From assembly GCA_021372515.1 (NCBI GenBank), contig JAJFUG010000097.1:1-15976 (forward strand): 15,976 nt of DNA, given 5' to 3'. Positions 1 to 7,634 of this stretch are shown one piece after another; position 1 is the first letter of the stretch, and each line of letters begins with the position of its first letter. Origin of the DNA: a bacterium. GTDB lineage: Bacteria > Gemmatimonadota > Glassbacteria > GWA2-58-10. The position numbers were made by a program, and so were the translations under genes. The notes below the pieces were generated by a model. It had not been told where the DNA came from. It worked only from the letters and a program-made list of their open reading frames with translations, and ran no database searches.

Positions 1-518
1 ACGGCCAGGCGCGTCGCCCCGGCTGCCAGGCAGGCGCGGGCCACCGGAGCCGCCCCCGCCCCGTAGCCGTCGCACTTGACCATGGCGGTGAGGCCTACTC
101 TCTCCCCGGCCGCGCGCGCCACCGCGCGCAGGTTATGGGCCAGGGCCTCGAGGTCGATTGTCAGACAGCTTCCCGGCATCCAGCCGAACGCCAGGTTAAG
201 GGCGGTTGCGGGACGGCAGCCGGAGAGGCCGGCCCAGAGACGGAGGATGTCCCCGGAGGCCGGGACATAGGGCCGCCCGCCGAGAGCCTCGCGCAGGCAG
301 CCGGGAGAAACCGCCTCAAGAGCAGTCCCTCCCGACGCGCGAATCGACTCCGGTATCGACCCCGGCGCGGTCCCGGCGGCCACCAGAGTCAACATCCGCC
401 CCGGCGGTCCGCACAGAGCGCTCACTGCCAACGGCTCGGCCGGAGCCGCCCCGCTCTCGCCAGACTGGCGGTCGAACACCAGGGTCACCCCTCCGGGGCT
501 GTGAAAAAATGCGAGCAT
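1..518 (-). CDS. Alanine racemase-like protein with N-terminal extension (3' part missing)
   Basis: The reading frame is open to the window edge and gives 172 residues from ATG 518. Residues about 117-172 match the N-terminal barrel of PLP-dependent fold-type III alanine racemases: IDLEALAHNLRAV, then MVKCDGYGAG, whose lysine (about K148) is the expected PLP-binding residue, then ARACLAAGATRLAV. The family's usual motif is VKADAYGHG, so this copy has Cys, Gly and Ala at three usually conserved places. Alanine racemases normally begin only about 10 residues before IDL; here about 110 extra residues precede it and I do not recognise them (no MurF features seen). ATG 518 is preceded by AGGGA at good distance; ATG 179 (MPGSCLTIDL) would give a standard-length start but has no clear ribosome binding site. 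It lies downstream of lysC on the same strand. Activity on alanine is inferred from family only. Confidence 0.6.
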   Translation of the reverse strand, partial: MLAFFHSPGGVTLVFDRQSGESGAAPAEPLAVSALCGPPGRMLTLVAAGTAPGSIPESIRASGGTALEAVSPGCLREALGGRPYVPASGDILRLWAGLSGCRPATALNLAFGWMPGSCLTIDLEALAHNLRAVARAAGERVGLTAMVKCDGYGAGAAPVARACLAAGATRLA

Positions 519-608
519 GTGAGTTCCCTGATAGTAATCCAGCGAGGCAAAAAGCCGCAGCGCGGTGTTCCGCGCCAAATCGTGAGAATCGTAAACAGGG
601 CAGGAATA

Positions 609-640
609 CGTAAGGGGCGGGTTTTAAACCCGCCCCTACG
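609..640. repeat. GTAG-type palindrome between lysC and the racemase gene
   Basis: An 11-bp perfect inverted repeat (GGGGCGGGTTT at 614-624 and its complement at 626-636) is extended outward by CGTA (609-612) and TACG (637-640) with one bulged A at 613. Read on the minus strand it begins GTAGGGGCGGG. It lies 58 nt past the lysC stop. The stem is GC-rich with an AT centre and no following T run, so it is not a classical intrinsic terminator, although it could stabilise the 3' end of lysC mRNA. It shares the foot GTAGGGGC with the larger element at 15361-15426, which suggests a dispersed REP-like family. Confidence 0.7.
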
Positions 641-698
641 GTCAAACCGGCCATTCATGGCCGTTCTGATTTCCAACGCTCCGCCTGATCTGGACAGC

Positions 699-2039
699 TC
701 AACTGATGCAGGCGTAGTAGAGGGCCTTGATCGCCCGCTCAGCGTCCTTGTCATCCACCACGAACGTGATGTTGATCTCGGAGGCGCCCTGGGAAATGAC
801 CTCCACGTTCACCCCGGCCGTGCCGAGGGTGCTGAACACGCGGCCGCTCACTCCCGGGGTCTGGCGCATGCCCTCGCCCACGATGCAGATGATTGTCTTG
901 TTGTTGGCCACCTGGACCTCGGAGAACCCGCGCAGGTCCTCGACTATCCGGTCCAGGTCCTTCTTGCTGTCCACGGTCAGGCTTACGCTCACCTCAGTGG
1001 TGGCGACCACATCCACGGCTTTCTTGTAGCGGGCGAACACCTCGAACAGGCTGGCCAGATAACCGTAGGCCCCCAGCATGCGGTTGGAGAATAGGTCCAG
1101 GCGCGTGACGCCGCTCTTGCTGGCGATGGCCTTGATCACTTTCCCGTGCTTGATCCGCTCGTTGCGGATCACTGTGCCGGGGTTCTTGGGCTCGAATGTG
1201 TTCAGCACCGACACCGGGATGTTGCGGCGCATGGCCGGCTCGATGGTCTTGGGGTGCAGCACGCGGGCCCCGAAAGAGGCCAGCTCCTTGGCCTCGTCGA
1301 ACGAGATTGTCTCCAGACGCTCGGCATCCGGCACCACGCGGGGGTCGGTGCTGCGCATGCCCGAGACATCGGTCCAGATCTGGATCTCATCCACCTCGAA
1401 CGCCGCGCCGACCAGGGCCGCGGTGTAGTCGCTGCCGCCGCGTCCGAGCGTGACGATGCGCCCGTCCTCGGTCCGTCCGACAAAGCCCGGCACCACCAGG
1501 GTGCGTTCCTCGTCACGGAACCGGCAAAGGACCTTGTCCTCCATCTCTGGAGAGACACTGGCGTCCTGGAAAAAGTCGTTGGTGATTATGTCCAGCTCGT
1601 CCACATCCACGCAACGGCTGGGCACTCCCTGCTTGTCGAGCACCGAGGCCAGGATGAAACTGGACAGGCGCTCGCCGAAAGAGAAAATCTCGTCCAGGAA
1701 TTCGTGGTAGGGACGTTTGGTGGCGGCCAGGGCCGCGGTCAGCTTGCCCCAGATCGGTGAAATCGAGGACCAGTCCAGGCCCAGCCCGGCCAGGACTTTC
1801 TCGTGCTTGTCACGGATCGCGGCCAAGTTGGCCTCGAACGGCTTGCCGGTATAAGCCAGCTCGGCCAGGGCCTCGAGCTGATCGGTAATCTTGGTTTCGC
1901 CTTTCTGCGCCACTCCCACCGCGGATACCACGACCAGGGGACGGCGCTCCAGGGCGGAGCGGACAATGTCGGCCACTGCGAGAATACGGTCGGCGGTGGC
2001 TACCGAGCTGCCGCCGAATTTCATTACTATACGTCCCAT
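699..2039 (-). CDS. lysC: Aspartate kinase, monofunctional
   Basis: The 446-residue product phosphorylates aspartate to aspartyl phosphate, the first step toward lysine, threonine, methionine and diaminopimelate; it is cytosolic. Diagnostic motifs are KFGGSSVA at residues 7-14, SFGERLSS, and GFVGRTEDGRIVTLGRGGSDYTAA followed by IWTDVSGMRSTDPRVV, all of the amino acid kinase fold. The C-terminal about 150 residues look like paired ACT domains (LDLFSNRMLGAYGYLASLFEVF; VSLTVDSKKDLDRIVEDL; GVNVEVISQGASEINITFVVD), which in this family bind an allosteric amino acid, commonly lysine or threonine. The length matches single-function LysC enzymes, and no homoserine dehydrogenase domain follows. ATG 2039 is chosen over upstream in-frame starts because GGAG stands 8 nt before it and the product then begins MGRIVMKFGG. 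The stop at 699 leaves about 180 nt to the racemase start. Confidence 0.95.
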   Translation of the reverse strand: MGRIVMKFGGSSVATADRILAVADIVRSALERRPLVVVSAVGVAQKGETKITDQLEALAELAYTGKPFEANLAAIRDKHEKVLAGLGLDWSSISPIWGKLTAALAATKRPYHEFLDEIFSFGERLSSFILASVLDKQGVPSRCVDVDELDIITNDFFQDASVSPEMEDKVLCRFRDEERTLVVPGFVGRTEDGRIVTLGRGGSDYTAALVGAAFEVDEIQIWTDVSGMRSTDPRVVPDAERLETISFDEAKELASFGARVLHPKTIEPAMRRNIPVSVLNTFEPKNPGTVIRNERIKHGKVIKAIASKSGVTRLDLFSNRMLGAYGYLASLFEVFARYKKAVDVVATTEVSVSLTVDSKKDLDRIVEDLRGFSEVQVANNKTIICIVGEGMRQTPGVSGRVFSTLGTAGVNVEVISQGASEINITFVVDDKDAERAIKALYYACIS

Positions 2040-2050
2040 TCTTTCTCCAA

Positions 2051-2098
2051 TGTGATTCCGGACCGGAAGTAAGGTCATAAACTCGGGTGTGATTCCGG
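2051..2098. repeat. Two direct copies of TGTGATTCCGG upstream of lysC
   Basis: The 11-mer TGTGATTCCGG occurs at 2051-2061 and again at 2088-2098, 37 nt apart start to start (on the minus-strand transcript: CCGGAATCACA). Both lie in the leader of lysC, the nearer one 11 nt before the start codon. The spacing is not a whole number of helical turns. They could be regulator or RNA-structure sites, or chance. No lysine riboswitch is evident in this short leader. Confidence 0.5.
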
Positions 2099-2119
2099 CA
2101 CGATTGCGCCGAAGTGTTA

Positions 2120-2148
2120 AAGCTAACAGCCGTTCGCAAATATTTCAA
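2120..2148 (-). promoter_or_regulatory. Possible lysC promoter
   Basis: On the minus strand TTGAAA (2148-2143) and TAGCTT (2125-2120) are separated by 17 nt and lie about 80 nt upstream of the lysC start, in the gap after the lipoprotein gene. The -10 match is poor (3 of 6), so this is only a candidate. Alternatively lysC is read through from the upstream gene. Confidence 0.3.
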
Positions 2149-2167
2149 TGATAACCGGAGGAATATG

Positions 2168-2752
2168 TCAGTACCGCACCTGCCGGCCGGTGACCAGGGC
2201 CGAGAACTTGCCGATGGCAAGCTCGGCCACGGCCGTGCCGCTGTCCGACGGGCGGATGAAAGTCAGCCGCAGGCCGAGGAAAAAACGCTCCCGGCCGAAA
2301 ATACGGTTGAGCCGCGGGTCGATCGAGGTGAGCTTGAAATGCGCGGGCAGGCTGGCGCGGCTGCTCAGGGTGAAAGCCAGGGAATCGCTGTACACCTGCG
2401 ACGAGCCGTCGTCCAGGAAAATGGTCAGCTCCGCCTGCGCGGCCTTGTCAGCGCTCAGGTCGCCCTCGAAAGTGAGTTCCACGCGGTCCACATCCAGGGA
2501 CTTCGAGGTTCCGAGCGGCATGTCGACCGTAGAGGGGTCGATACGCCAACTGAAATAGCGCTCGCTTTCCGGTCCGCCGGAGCCGACATTCTCCACCAGG
2601 ATACTCGCCCCGGGGTTGACATGATCGAGAAGGTCGACCTCGATCCGGGCGGCCCCGTTGTTGCAGCCCGCAGCCAGCAGGGCCGAGAGCAGCGCGGCGA
2701 TCAGCGCGCGGCGCAGGGTGTGTGATGCGGAAACGAAAGCGGTTCTGTCCAT
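2168..2752 (-). CDS. Putative lipoprotein of unknown function
   Basis: The 194-residue product starts with a short charged segment (HTLRR), a hydrophobic stretch and a lipobox LAAGC with Cys30, so it should be processed by signal peptidase II; Asn at +2 would not act as an inner-membrane retention signal in enterobacterial rules. The mature part is rich in alternating polar and hydrophobic residues (VELTFEGDL, AELTIFLDDGSSQVYSDSLAF, ERFFLGLRLTFI), suggesting a beta-sandwich. I do not recognise the family. ATG 2752 is preceded by GGGAA at short distance. The gene starts only 34 nt after the stop of the large cyclase-like protein on the same strand with no terminator between, so they probably share a transcript. 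It may be a surface or periplasmic partner of that protein, but nothing in the sequence shows this. Confidence 0.8.
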   Translation of the reverse strand: MDRTAFVSASHTLRRALIAALLSALLAAGCNNGAARIEVDLLDHVNPGASILVENVGSGGPESERYFSWRIDPSTVDMPLGTSKSLDVDRVELTFEGDLSADKAAQAELTIFLDDGSSQVYSDSLAFTLSSRASLPAHFKLTSIDPRLNRIFGRERFFLGLRLTFIRPSDSGTAVAELAIGKFSALVTGRQVRY

Positions 2753-2786
2753 TTCCCGATCTCTTAAGCTCCCCGCGTGTGACAGT

Positions 2787-5700
2787 TCAGCCCAGGCGCT
2801 CCGAGATTGCGGTGCAGAACTCGCCGAACTGGCGGTTGGAGGTTTTGTCGGCCAGGCCGCGCAGCTCGTCCAGCAGCTCTTTCACCCCCTGCGTGACGTG
2901 CTCCCGGTCCAGGCGGAACAGGATCATCTCGCGCAGCGAGTGCATCAGGTTCTCGGGCTGCCCGGCCCGACGCAGCGCCTCGACCGACTCGGCCAGCATC
3001 GCGCTGCAGGCTGCCAGGTCGGGCGCGCTCTCCTGGGCCAGGATATCCTGGGCCAGGTTACGCAGCGCCCAGCCCGTGCCGAAATCATCCTCCAGGCTCC
3101 GCCCGATCTCGAGAGCCTTCCCGTGGCTGGCCCGGGCCGCGTCCAGCTCGCCCCGCTCGCGGTGGATTTCACCCAGCAGGTTCGCCAGGTCCATGCGCTG
3201 GAGGTCCCAGCCACCGGAGTCGGCCAGGAGCTGTGCCGGCTCCAGCACTTCGAGGGCTTCTGCCTGGCGGCCCAGGGTGTGCAGCACCTCGCCCAGGTTG
3301 TAGCGCGTGGCGGCCTCGAACTCGAGGTACTGGATGCGCCCGGCCACCTGCAGGGCGCGAGCGTACCAGGGCACGGCCTCCTCGAAACGCTCCAGGAACA
3401 TGTAGCTTTCGCCGATGTTGAACTCCATGGCGGCCAGCTCGCGGCTGTCGCCCACCAGGGCCGAAAGGCGCGAGTGCTCGCGGCTCAGCAGCTCCAGGGC
3501 TTCATCCGCGCGGCCCATGTCGTTGGCCACCACGGCCATATTGATCCGCACCATCACCTCGGTCTTGAGGTCGCCGATGGAGCGGGCCAGCTCCAGCGCC
3601 TTGCCCAGCCACCCGCGGGCCTCCTCCAGACGGAAGGCTTTCATCAGGGACAGGCCCACCGAGTTGAACAACTGGGCGCGGGGTTTCTTGAACCGCTCCT
3701 CGCTCTCATTGCCCACCAGCTCCAGGGCCTGGTGGTAGATTTCCAGCGCCTGGCTGAACCGTCCCTGGCGGTGCAGCACGCTGCCTCGGTTGCGCAGAAG
3801 AGCGACCCGGAAAATCAGGGCCTCGGTGGGATCGCTCCCGGCCGCGCTGTCGAAAGCCTCACCGGCGCGGTCCAGAAGGCCCAGGGCACGCTCGCGCTGG
3901 CCCAGCTCCAGACAGGTGCGGGCGCAGTCGTTCAGGATCGCGGCCAGACGGGCCCGGTCGCGGGTGGTCTCGGCGGCGAGCTCGAAATTCTGGACCGCGG
4001 CGCTGTAGTCGCCCGGAGCGGCGCGCTGCGAAAGCGCCCCGGCGGTAAGATACAGGGCCAGGGATTTAAGCTCGCTGTCGCTCGCCTGCCCGGCCAGGGT
4101 CTCCAGGGCGGCGTAATCGGCCAGGGCGTCCACATAGCGGCCCAGCAACTGGTTCACCTGGCCGCGCTCCTCGTGCAGCACCCGTCGCCGCTCCGCGGCA
4201 TCCACTATTTCGTAATCGGCCAGTATCCGCTCGGCCCGGCCGAACAGCAGCAGGCTGCGCTCGTTGTCGAACACCGAGCGCGCCAGGCGTCCGGCCTCCA
4301 GGTAGAACGCGCAGGCCTTGTCCGGCACCTCGGCGTTGGCGTAGTGCAGGGCGGTCATCAGCACTCTCTCGAACTGGTTGCTCAGGTGTGTGCTCTCGAA
4401 CACCCGCGCCACCTCGCGGTGGAGCCTCTTGCGCAGGCTGGGCACAAGCTCCTGGTAAAGTTTTTCGCCGATCAGGGCGCGCTTGAACGTGTAGACCCAC
4501 TCCGGGTCGCGCTCGTTCTCCAGGCGGGTGATCTCCTGGCCGGTCAGGCGGCTGAACAGCTCCTCCAGCTTGGTGTCGCCGAACAGACGGCCGCCCTCAT
4601 CGACCGCGGGCAGGAACTGGCGGATGATGACATAGCGCAGGATATTGCCCAGGACGGAGGAATACTGGATCGCGGCGTGCTCCTCGGCCGGAAGGCGGCC
4701 CAGGCGCTCCTCGATCACCCCTTGTATCTTGTTCGGGATGGTCACGCCGACGAACTGCTCGGCGTCGAAACCCGTGCAGCGGCCGTCCGCCACCCGGATG
4801 ATCTCCATCTCCTGGATCTTGCCGCAGAACTCAATGATGAAGAAGGGGTTGTTCTCCAGCTCCTTCTGCAGCTTTTCCCGCAGCACGGCGGGCAAGCCCT
4901 CGCCGCCGGCGCTCTCCGGGTCGAGGCCCAGGGTGATCCGGGCCAGGGTGTCCACCGCCTGCGGCTCCAGCAGGGGTGGCTGAAGCAGCTCGCAGTCCAG
5001 GGGCAGGGCCGGATCGGCAAGCAGGCCAAGCTGTTCCTTGTGGCGGGCGTTGACACAGATCACCAGGCCCGGCCCGACCCGCCGGGCCAGGTAGCCCAGA
5101 AGATGCAGGCTGTTGCGGTCGGCCCACTGCAGGTCATCGATGCACAGCAGCACCACGCCCCGGCCCGCCTGCTCGCGCACCAGGGCGGCGAAGATATCGG
5201 CTGTGCGGTCGTAGAACACGTTGCGCCGGGCCTCCGGGTCCAGGGCGCGCGAAAGAGCGCTCTCCGGCGCCTCCACCCCGATGAACGAGGCGATCACAGG
5301 GGCCTGTACGGCCAGCTCCGGGTCGAGCCGGGCCAGCACCTGAGCGATCTTGTCCAGGCGCAACTCGGGCGGGTCCTGGTTGTCGATCCGGAAAACCTGT
5401 TCCTTGAGGATGCGGATGAACGGGAAAAAGGGATAGGCCCCCTCATCGTTGTGGCTCTCGGCCATGGCGGGGTCGGCGCTCACCCCGGCCCCCCCGGTAG
5501 GCCCCTCGCCCTGGTACCACGAGTAGCACTCGCCGAAAAACACCGGCCAGCCGCTCTCGAGGGCCCAGTTGGCGAGTTCGGATATCCGGCGGGTCTTGCC
5601 CACCCCGCTGGCGGCGATGAAAGCGATGAGCTGGCTGCGCTCCACCTCGCCCGCGGCCGCTTTCTCGATTATCTCCATCGCCCGGCTGATAAACTGCCCG

Positions 5701-7511
5701 CGCCGCATGTCCTCGCTGTTTCTGACCACCTGCCCGTCATAGGTCACCAGCGGCAGGCGGCGCAGGCGGGCGATGAAATCGGCCACGCTCTCGGTCCGGC
5801 TGCGCTCGGTCAGGTTGAACAGGGCCACCGGCTGGCTGAAACCCTTGAGCTTCACCTCGCGCTCGGGCCCGCGCGGCTGGATCAGGTGGTCCACCTTGCG
5901 GCGGTGGCTCTCGATGGTGAACAGGGTGCCGGGAGCGTGGACGAACCGGTGCTCCTGGTCCTGCAGCAGGGCCTCGTTGACCAGGCGCGCGGCCAGGTTG
6001 CAGTCCGGCCCGATGATCGTTTCCTCGTTGTGGATTATGTTGTCTCCGGCCGGGCCCTGGAGCGCCTTGCCCACGCTCAGCCCGCCGCGCAGCTCCACCC
6101 GGCCGCCGAACTGGCGGCCCACCTCGCGGTTCAGGTCACGCCAGGCGTTCCAGAGAATTTCAGTGTAATAGCGGTCGCTCTCCTTCTTCTCGGCCGCCAT
6201 GGTCCCCAGCACCCCCATCAGGTTGAAATCTCCCTTGGGGAAAATGTTGTACTTGTAGAGGATGCCGTAGCGGAGCATCACGCCGTGGATCGTGTCGGCC
6301 AGCGGGTCGAGCAGCTCCTCCGGCTTGTCGAGGGCGAAATTGACGAACAGCACACCGCTGTCGCGCACCGCGGAGCAGCTCTCATCCAGCAGCAGGTTCG
6401 TGTTGCCGTCGCGGCCCAGGTTGCGCACCACGTGCAGCAGCAGCGAGCGGCTGCCCAGATAGCGCTCGATCTCCAGGAACCGCCCGCCCAGCTCCAGCAG
6501 GATATCAGTGGCCGTCATCCCCTCCGTCGCGCTCCAGTCTCCCTCCGCTGCGGTCAGCCCGGCCTCGCAGGCCCGGTCGACCCAGGGGACGAGCTTGTCC
6601 ATGCCCGCGGGGCAGATCACCACCTTGCGGAAACCCTCCTGCGGTTCCGAAACCGCCAGGTCGTCGGGGGTAAGGCCCAGCCAGCCCTGAGCGAACAGGT
6701 CGGCCAGACGGGCATAGCTGACACTGTCCACGGCGAAGCCTTTCACCTCCTCCAGGTCGGGCCGCACCTGATCGTCGTTGCCTCCCAGCTTCTCGGCCTG
6801 GGCCACCCGCTTGCCGGTGGCGCCCCAGGTGATACGCGCCCGCACCGCCTCCCCGTAGAACGCGCTGCCGGGCTTGGGGTCGAAGATCACTCCGCCGCTG
6901 GCCTTGACCACCAGCTTCTCGATGAAAGCGCGTATCTCTTTCTGGTGCGGCTTACCGGCCAGCTTGCGCCGCAGCTCCTGGCGCACCTGCTCCGTGATCA
7001 GGGGCATCGAGGCGCGGATCGCCAGCATCACCTTGAGCGTGGCCACGCCCCGGTCGGCGCTGCCGTCCGAGCCCTGCAGGAGCTCGAAAAGCAGGCCCAT
7101 CTTGTTCAGGCAGAAACGGTTGAGGATGCTCAGGTTCATGATGTCGCCGGCTTCCTCCTTACCGAAACGGTCGGTGAGGAAAGTCAGCAGCGCGGTGAAC
7201 CCGCTCACGTCGGCGAAGAAAAAATAGCTCCCGCTGCCGTCCCTGTTGCGAAGGTAGCCCAGGATCGCATCCCCGCCCCGCTCGGTGATCCCGTAATCCT
7301 GGTCGCGGGCCGGGATGAACAGGCTGGCGCAACGCTCCACCCGCTCCAGGTAGGTAAGCATGCGCCGCACCTGCTCCGGGTCGGCCGTGTCGAGGCCCTC
7401 GCGGCAGAGAGCGGCCCAGCGCGGATGTTCCTGGAGCAGGATGTCCTGGATCATACGCTGGCGGCTGTCAGGGGAATACTGCGGGGCGGGAGGGCTTTTT
7501 CTCAGGATCAT
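2787..7511 (-). CDS. Soluble-adenylyl-cyclase-like protein: two cyclase domains, STAND/AAA ATPase, TPR tail
   Basis: A 1574-residue cytosolic signalling protein with no membrane segment. Domain order: cyclase homology 1 (about residues 95-245, FFFADVSGFTALLTF, with metal-site Asp101); cyclase homology 2 (about 385-565, GVLFVNFAL, FPKGDFNLMGVLG, IIGPDCNLAARLVNEA, ending KLKGFSQPVALF); NTPase (P-loop AASGVGKT 633-640, Walker B VVLLCIDDLQWAD 786-798); then helical repeats of TPR type from about 1080 to the end. This is the order of mammalian ADCY10 and related bacterial proteins. In domain 1 the second metal Asp of the usual GD motif is not where expected (QGSDGS near 146-151), and domain 2 has Asn391 at the first metal position, so cAMP production is uncertain. 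ATG 7511 follows GAGG by 7 nt. Possible roles are a cyclase or a nucleotide-sensing STAND regulator. Confidence 0.85.
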   Translation of the reverse strand: MILRKSPPAPQYSPDSRQRMIQDILLQEHPRWAALCREGLDTADPEQVRRMLTYLERVERCASLFIPARDQDYGITERGGDAILGYLRNRDGSGSYFFFADVSGFTALLTFLTDRFGKEEAGDIMNLSILNRFCLNKMGLLFELLQGSDGSADRGVATLKVMLAIRASMPLITEQVRQELRRKLAGKPHQKEIRAFIEKLVVKASGGVIFDPKPGSAFYGEAVRARITWGATGKRVAQAEKLGGNDDQVRPDLEEVKGFAVDSVSYARLADLFAQGWLGLTPDDLAVSEPQEGFRKVVICPAGMDKLVPWVDRACEAGLTAAEGDWSATEGMTATDILLELGGRFLEIERYLGSRSLLLHVVRNLGRDGNTNLLLDESCSAVRDSGVLFVNFALDKPEELLDPLADTIHGVMLRYGILYKYNIFPKGDFNLMGVLGTMAAEKKESDRYYTEILWNAWRDLNREVGRQFGGRVELRGGLSVGKALQGPAGDNIIHNEETIIGPDCNLAARLVNEALLQDQEHRFVHAPGTLFTIESHRRKVDHLIQPRGPEREVKLKGFSQPVALFNLTERSRTESVADFIARLRRLPLVTYDGQVVRNSEDMRRGQFISRAMEIIEKAAAGEVERSQLIAFIAASGVGKTRRISELANWALESGWPVFFGECYSWYQGEGPTGGAGVSADPAMAESHNDEGAYPFFPFIRILKEQVFRIDNQDPPELRLDKIAQVLARLDPELAVQAPVIASFIGVEAPESALSRALDPEARRNVFYDRTADIFAALVREQAGRGVVLLCIDDLQWADRNSLHLLGYLARRVGPGLVICVNARHKEQLGLLADPALPLDCELLQPPLLEPQAVDTLARITLGLDPESAGGEGLPAVLREKLQKELENNPFFIIEFCGKIQEMEIIRVADGRCTGFDAEQFVGVTIPNKIQGVIEERLGRLPAEEHAAIQYSSVLGNILRYVIIRQFLPAVDEGGRLFGDTKLEELFSRLTGQEITRLENERDPEWVYTFKRALIGEKLYQELVPSLRKRLHREVARVFESTHLSNQFERVLMTALHYANAEVPDKACAFYLEAGRLARSVFDNERSLLLFGRAERILADYEIVDAAERRRVLHEERGQVNQLLGRYVDALADYAALETLAGQASDSELKSLALYLTAGALSQRAAPGDYSAAVQNFELAAETTRDRARLAAILNDCARTCLELGQRERALGLLDRAGEAFDSAAGSDPTEALIFRVALLRNRGSVLHRQGRFSQALEIYHQALELVGNESEERFKKPRAQLFNSVGLSLMKAFRLEEARGWLGKALELARSIGDLKTEVMVRINMAVVANDMGRADEALELLSREHSRLSALVGDSRELAAMEFNIGESYMFLERFEEAVPWYARALQVAGRIQYLEFEAATRYNLGEVLHTLGRQAEALEVLEPAQLLADSGGWDLQRMDLANLLGEIHRERGELDAARASHGKALEIGRSLEDDFGTGWALRNLAQDILAQESAPDLAACSAMLAESVEALRRAGQPENLMHSLREMILFRLDREHVTQGVKELLDELRGLADKTSNRQFGEFCTAISERLG

Positions 7512-7583
7512 CGGATGGCCTCGGATACAGTTGAGAGGGCGACAGAGTAGAACGGGAGGGGGACTCTGCGCCCAGACACCCTT

Positions 7584-7612
7584 AGTATACGAGCGCGGCG
7601 CGGGCTTGGCAA
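7584..7612 (-). promoter_or_regulatory. Promoter of the cyclase-like gene
   Basis: On the minus strand TTGCCA (7612-7607) and TATACT (7589-7584) are separated by exactly 17 nt, a strong sigma-70-type match. Transcription would start near 7577 and give a leader of about 65 nt before ATG 7511. It lies in the 123-nt gap after the 7635-8129 gene. Confidence 0.65.
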
Positions 7613-7634
7613 GTGCGTAAATCGAAAGCCGGTT

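Noticed and set aside
135-1094. Plus-strand open frame over the racemase gene, the palindrome and the lysC 3' end
   Set aside because: It crosses two genes and a palindrome, has no recognisable domain and reads as antisense of conserved lysC sequence.
2040-2167. Lysine riboswitch or attenuator ahead of lysC
   Set aside because: The leader is only about 80-128 nt, shorter than a lysine riboswitch, and has none of its core helices.
2658-7550. A 1630-codon open frame on the plus strand, fully antisense to the cyclase-like gene
   Set aside because: Its translation is low in complexity (rich in Gln, His, Leu, Ala, Gly, Val) with no domain, while the minus frame has clear cyclase, ATPase and TPR motifs, a promoter and a ribosome binding site. 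Long antisense frames arise in GC-rich genes with strong codon bias.
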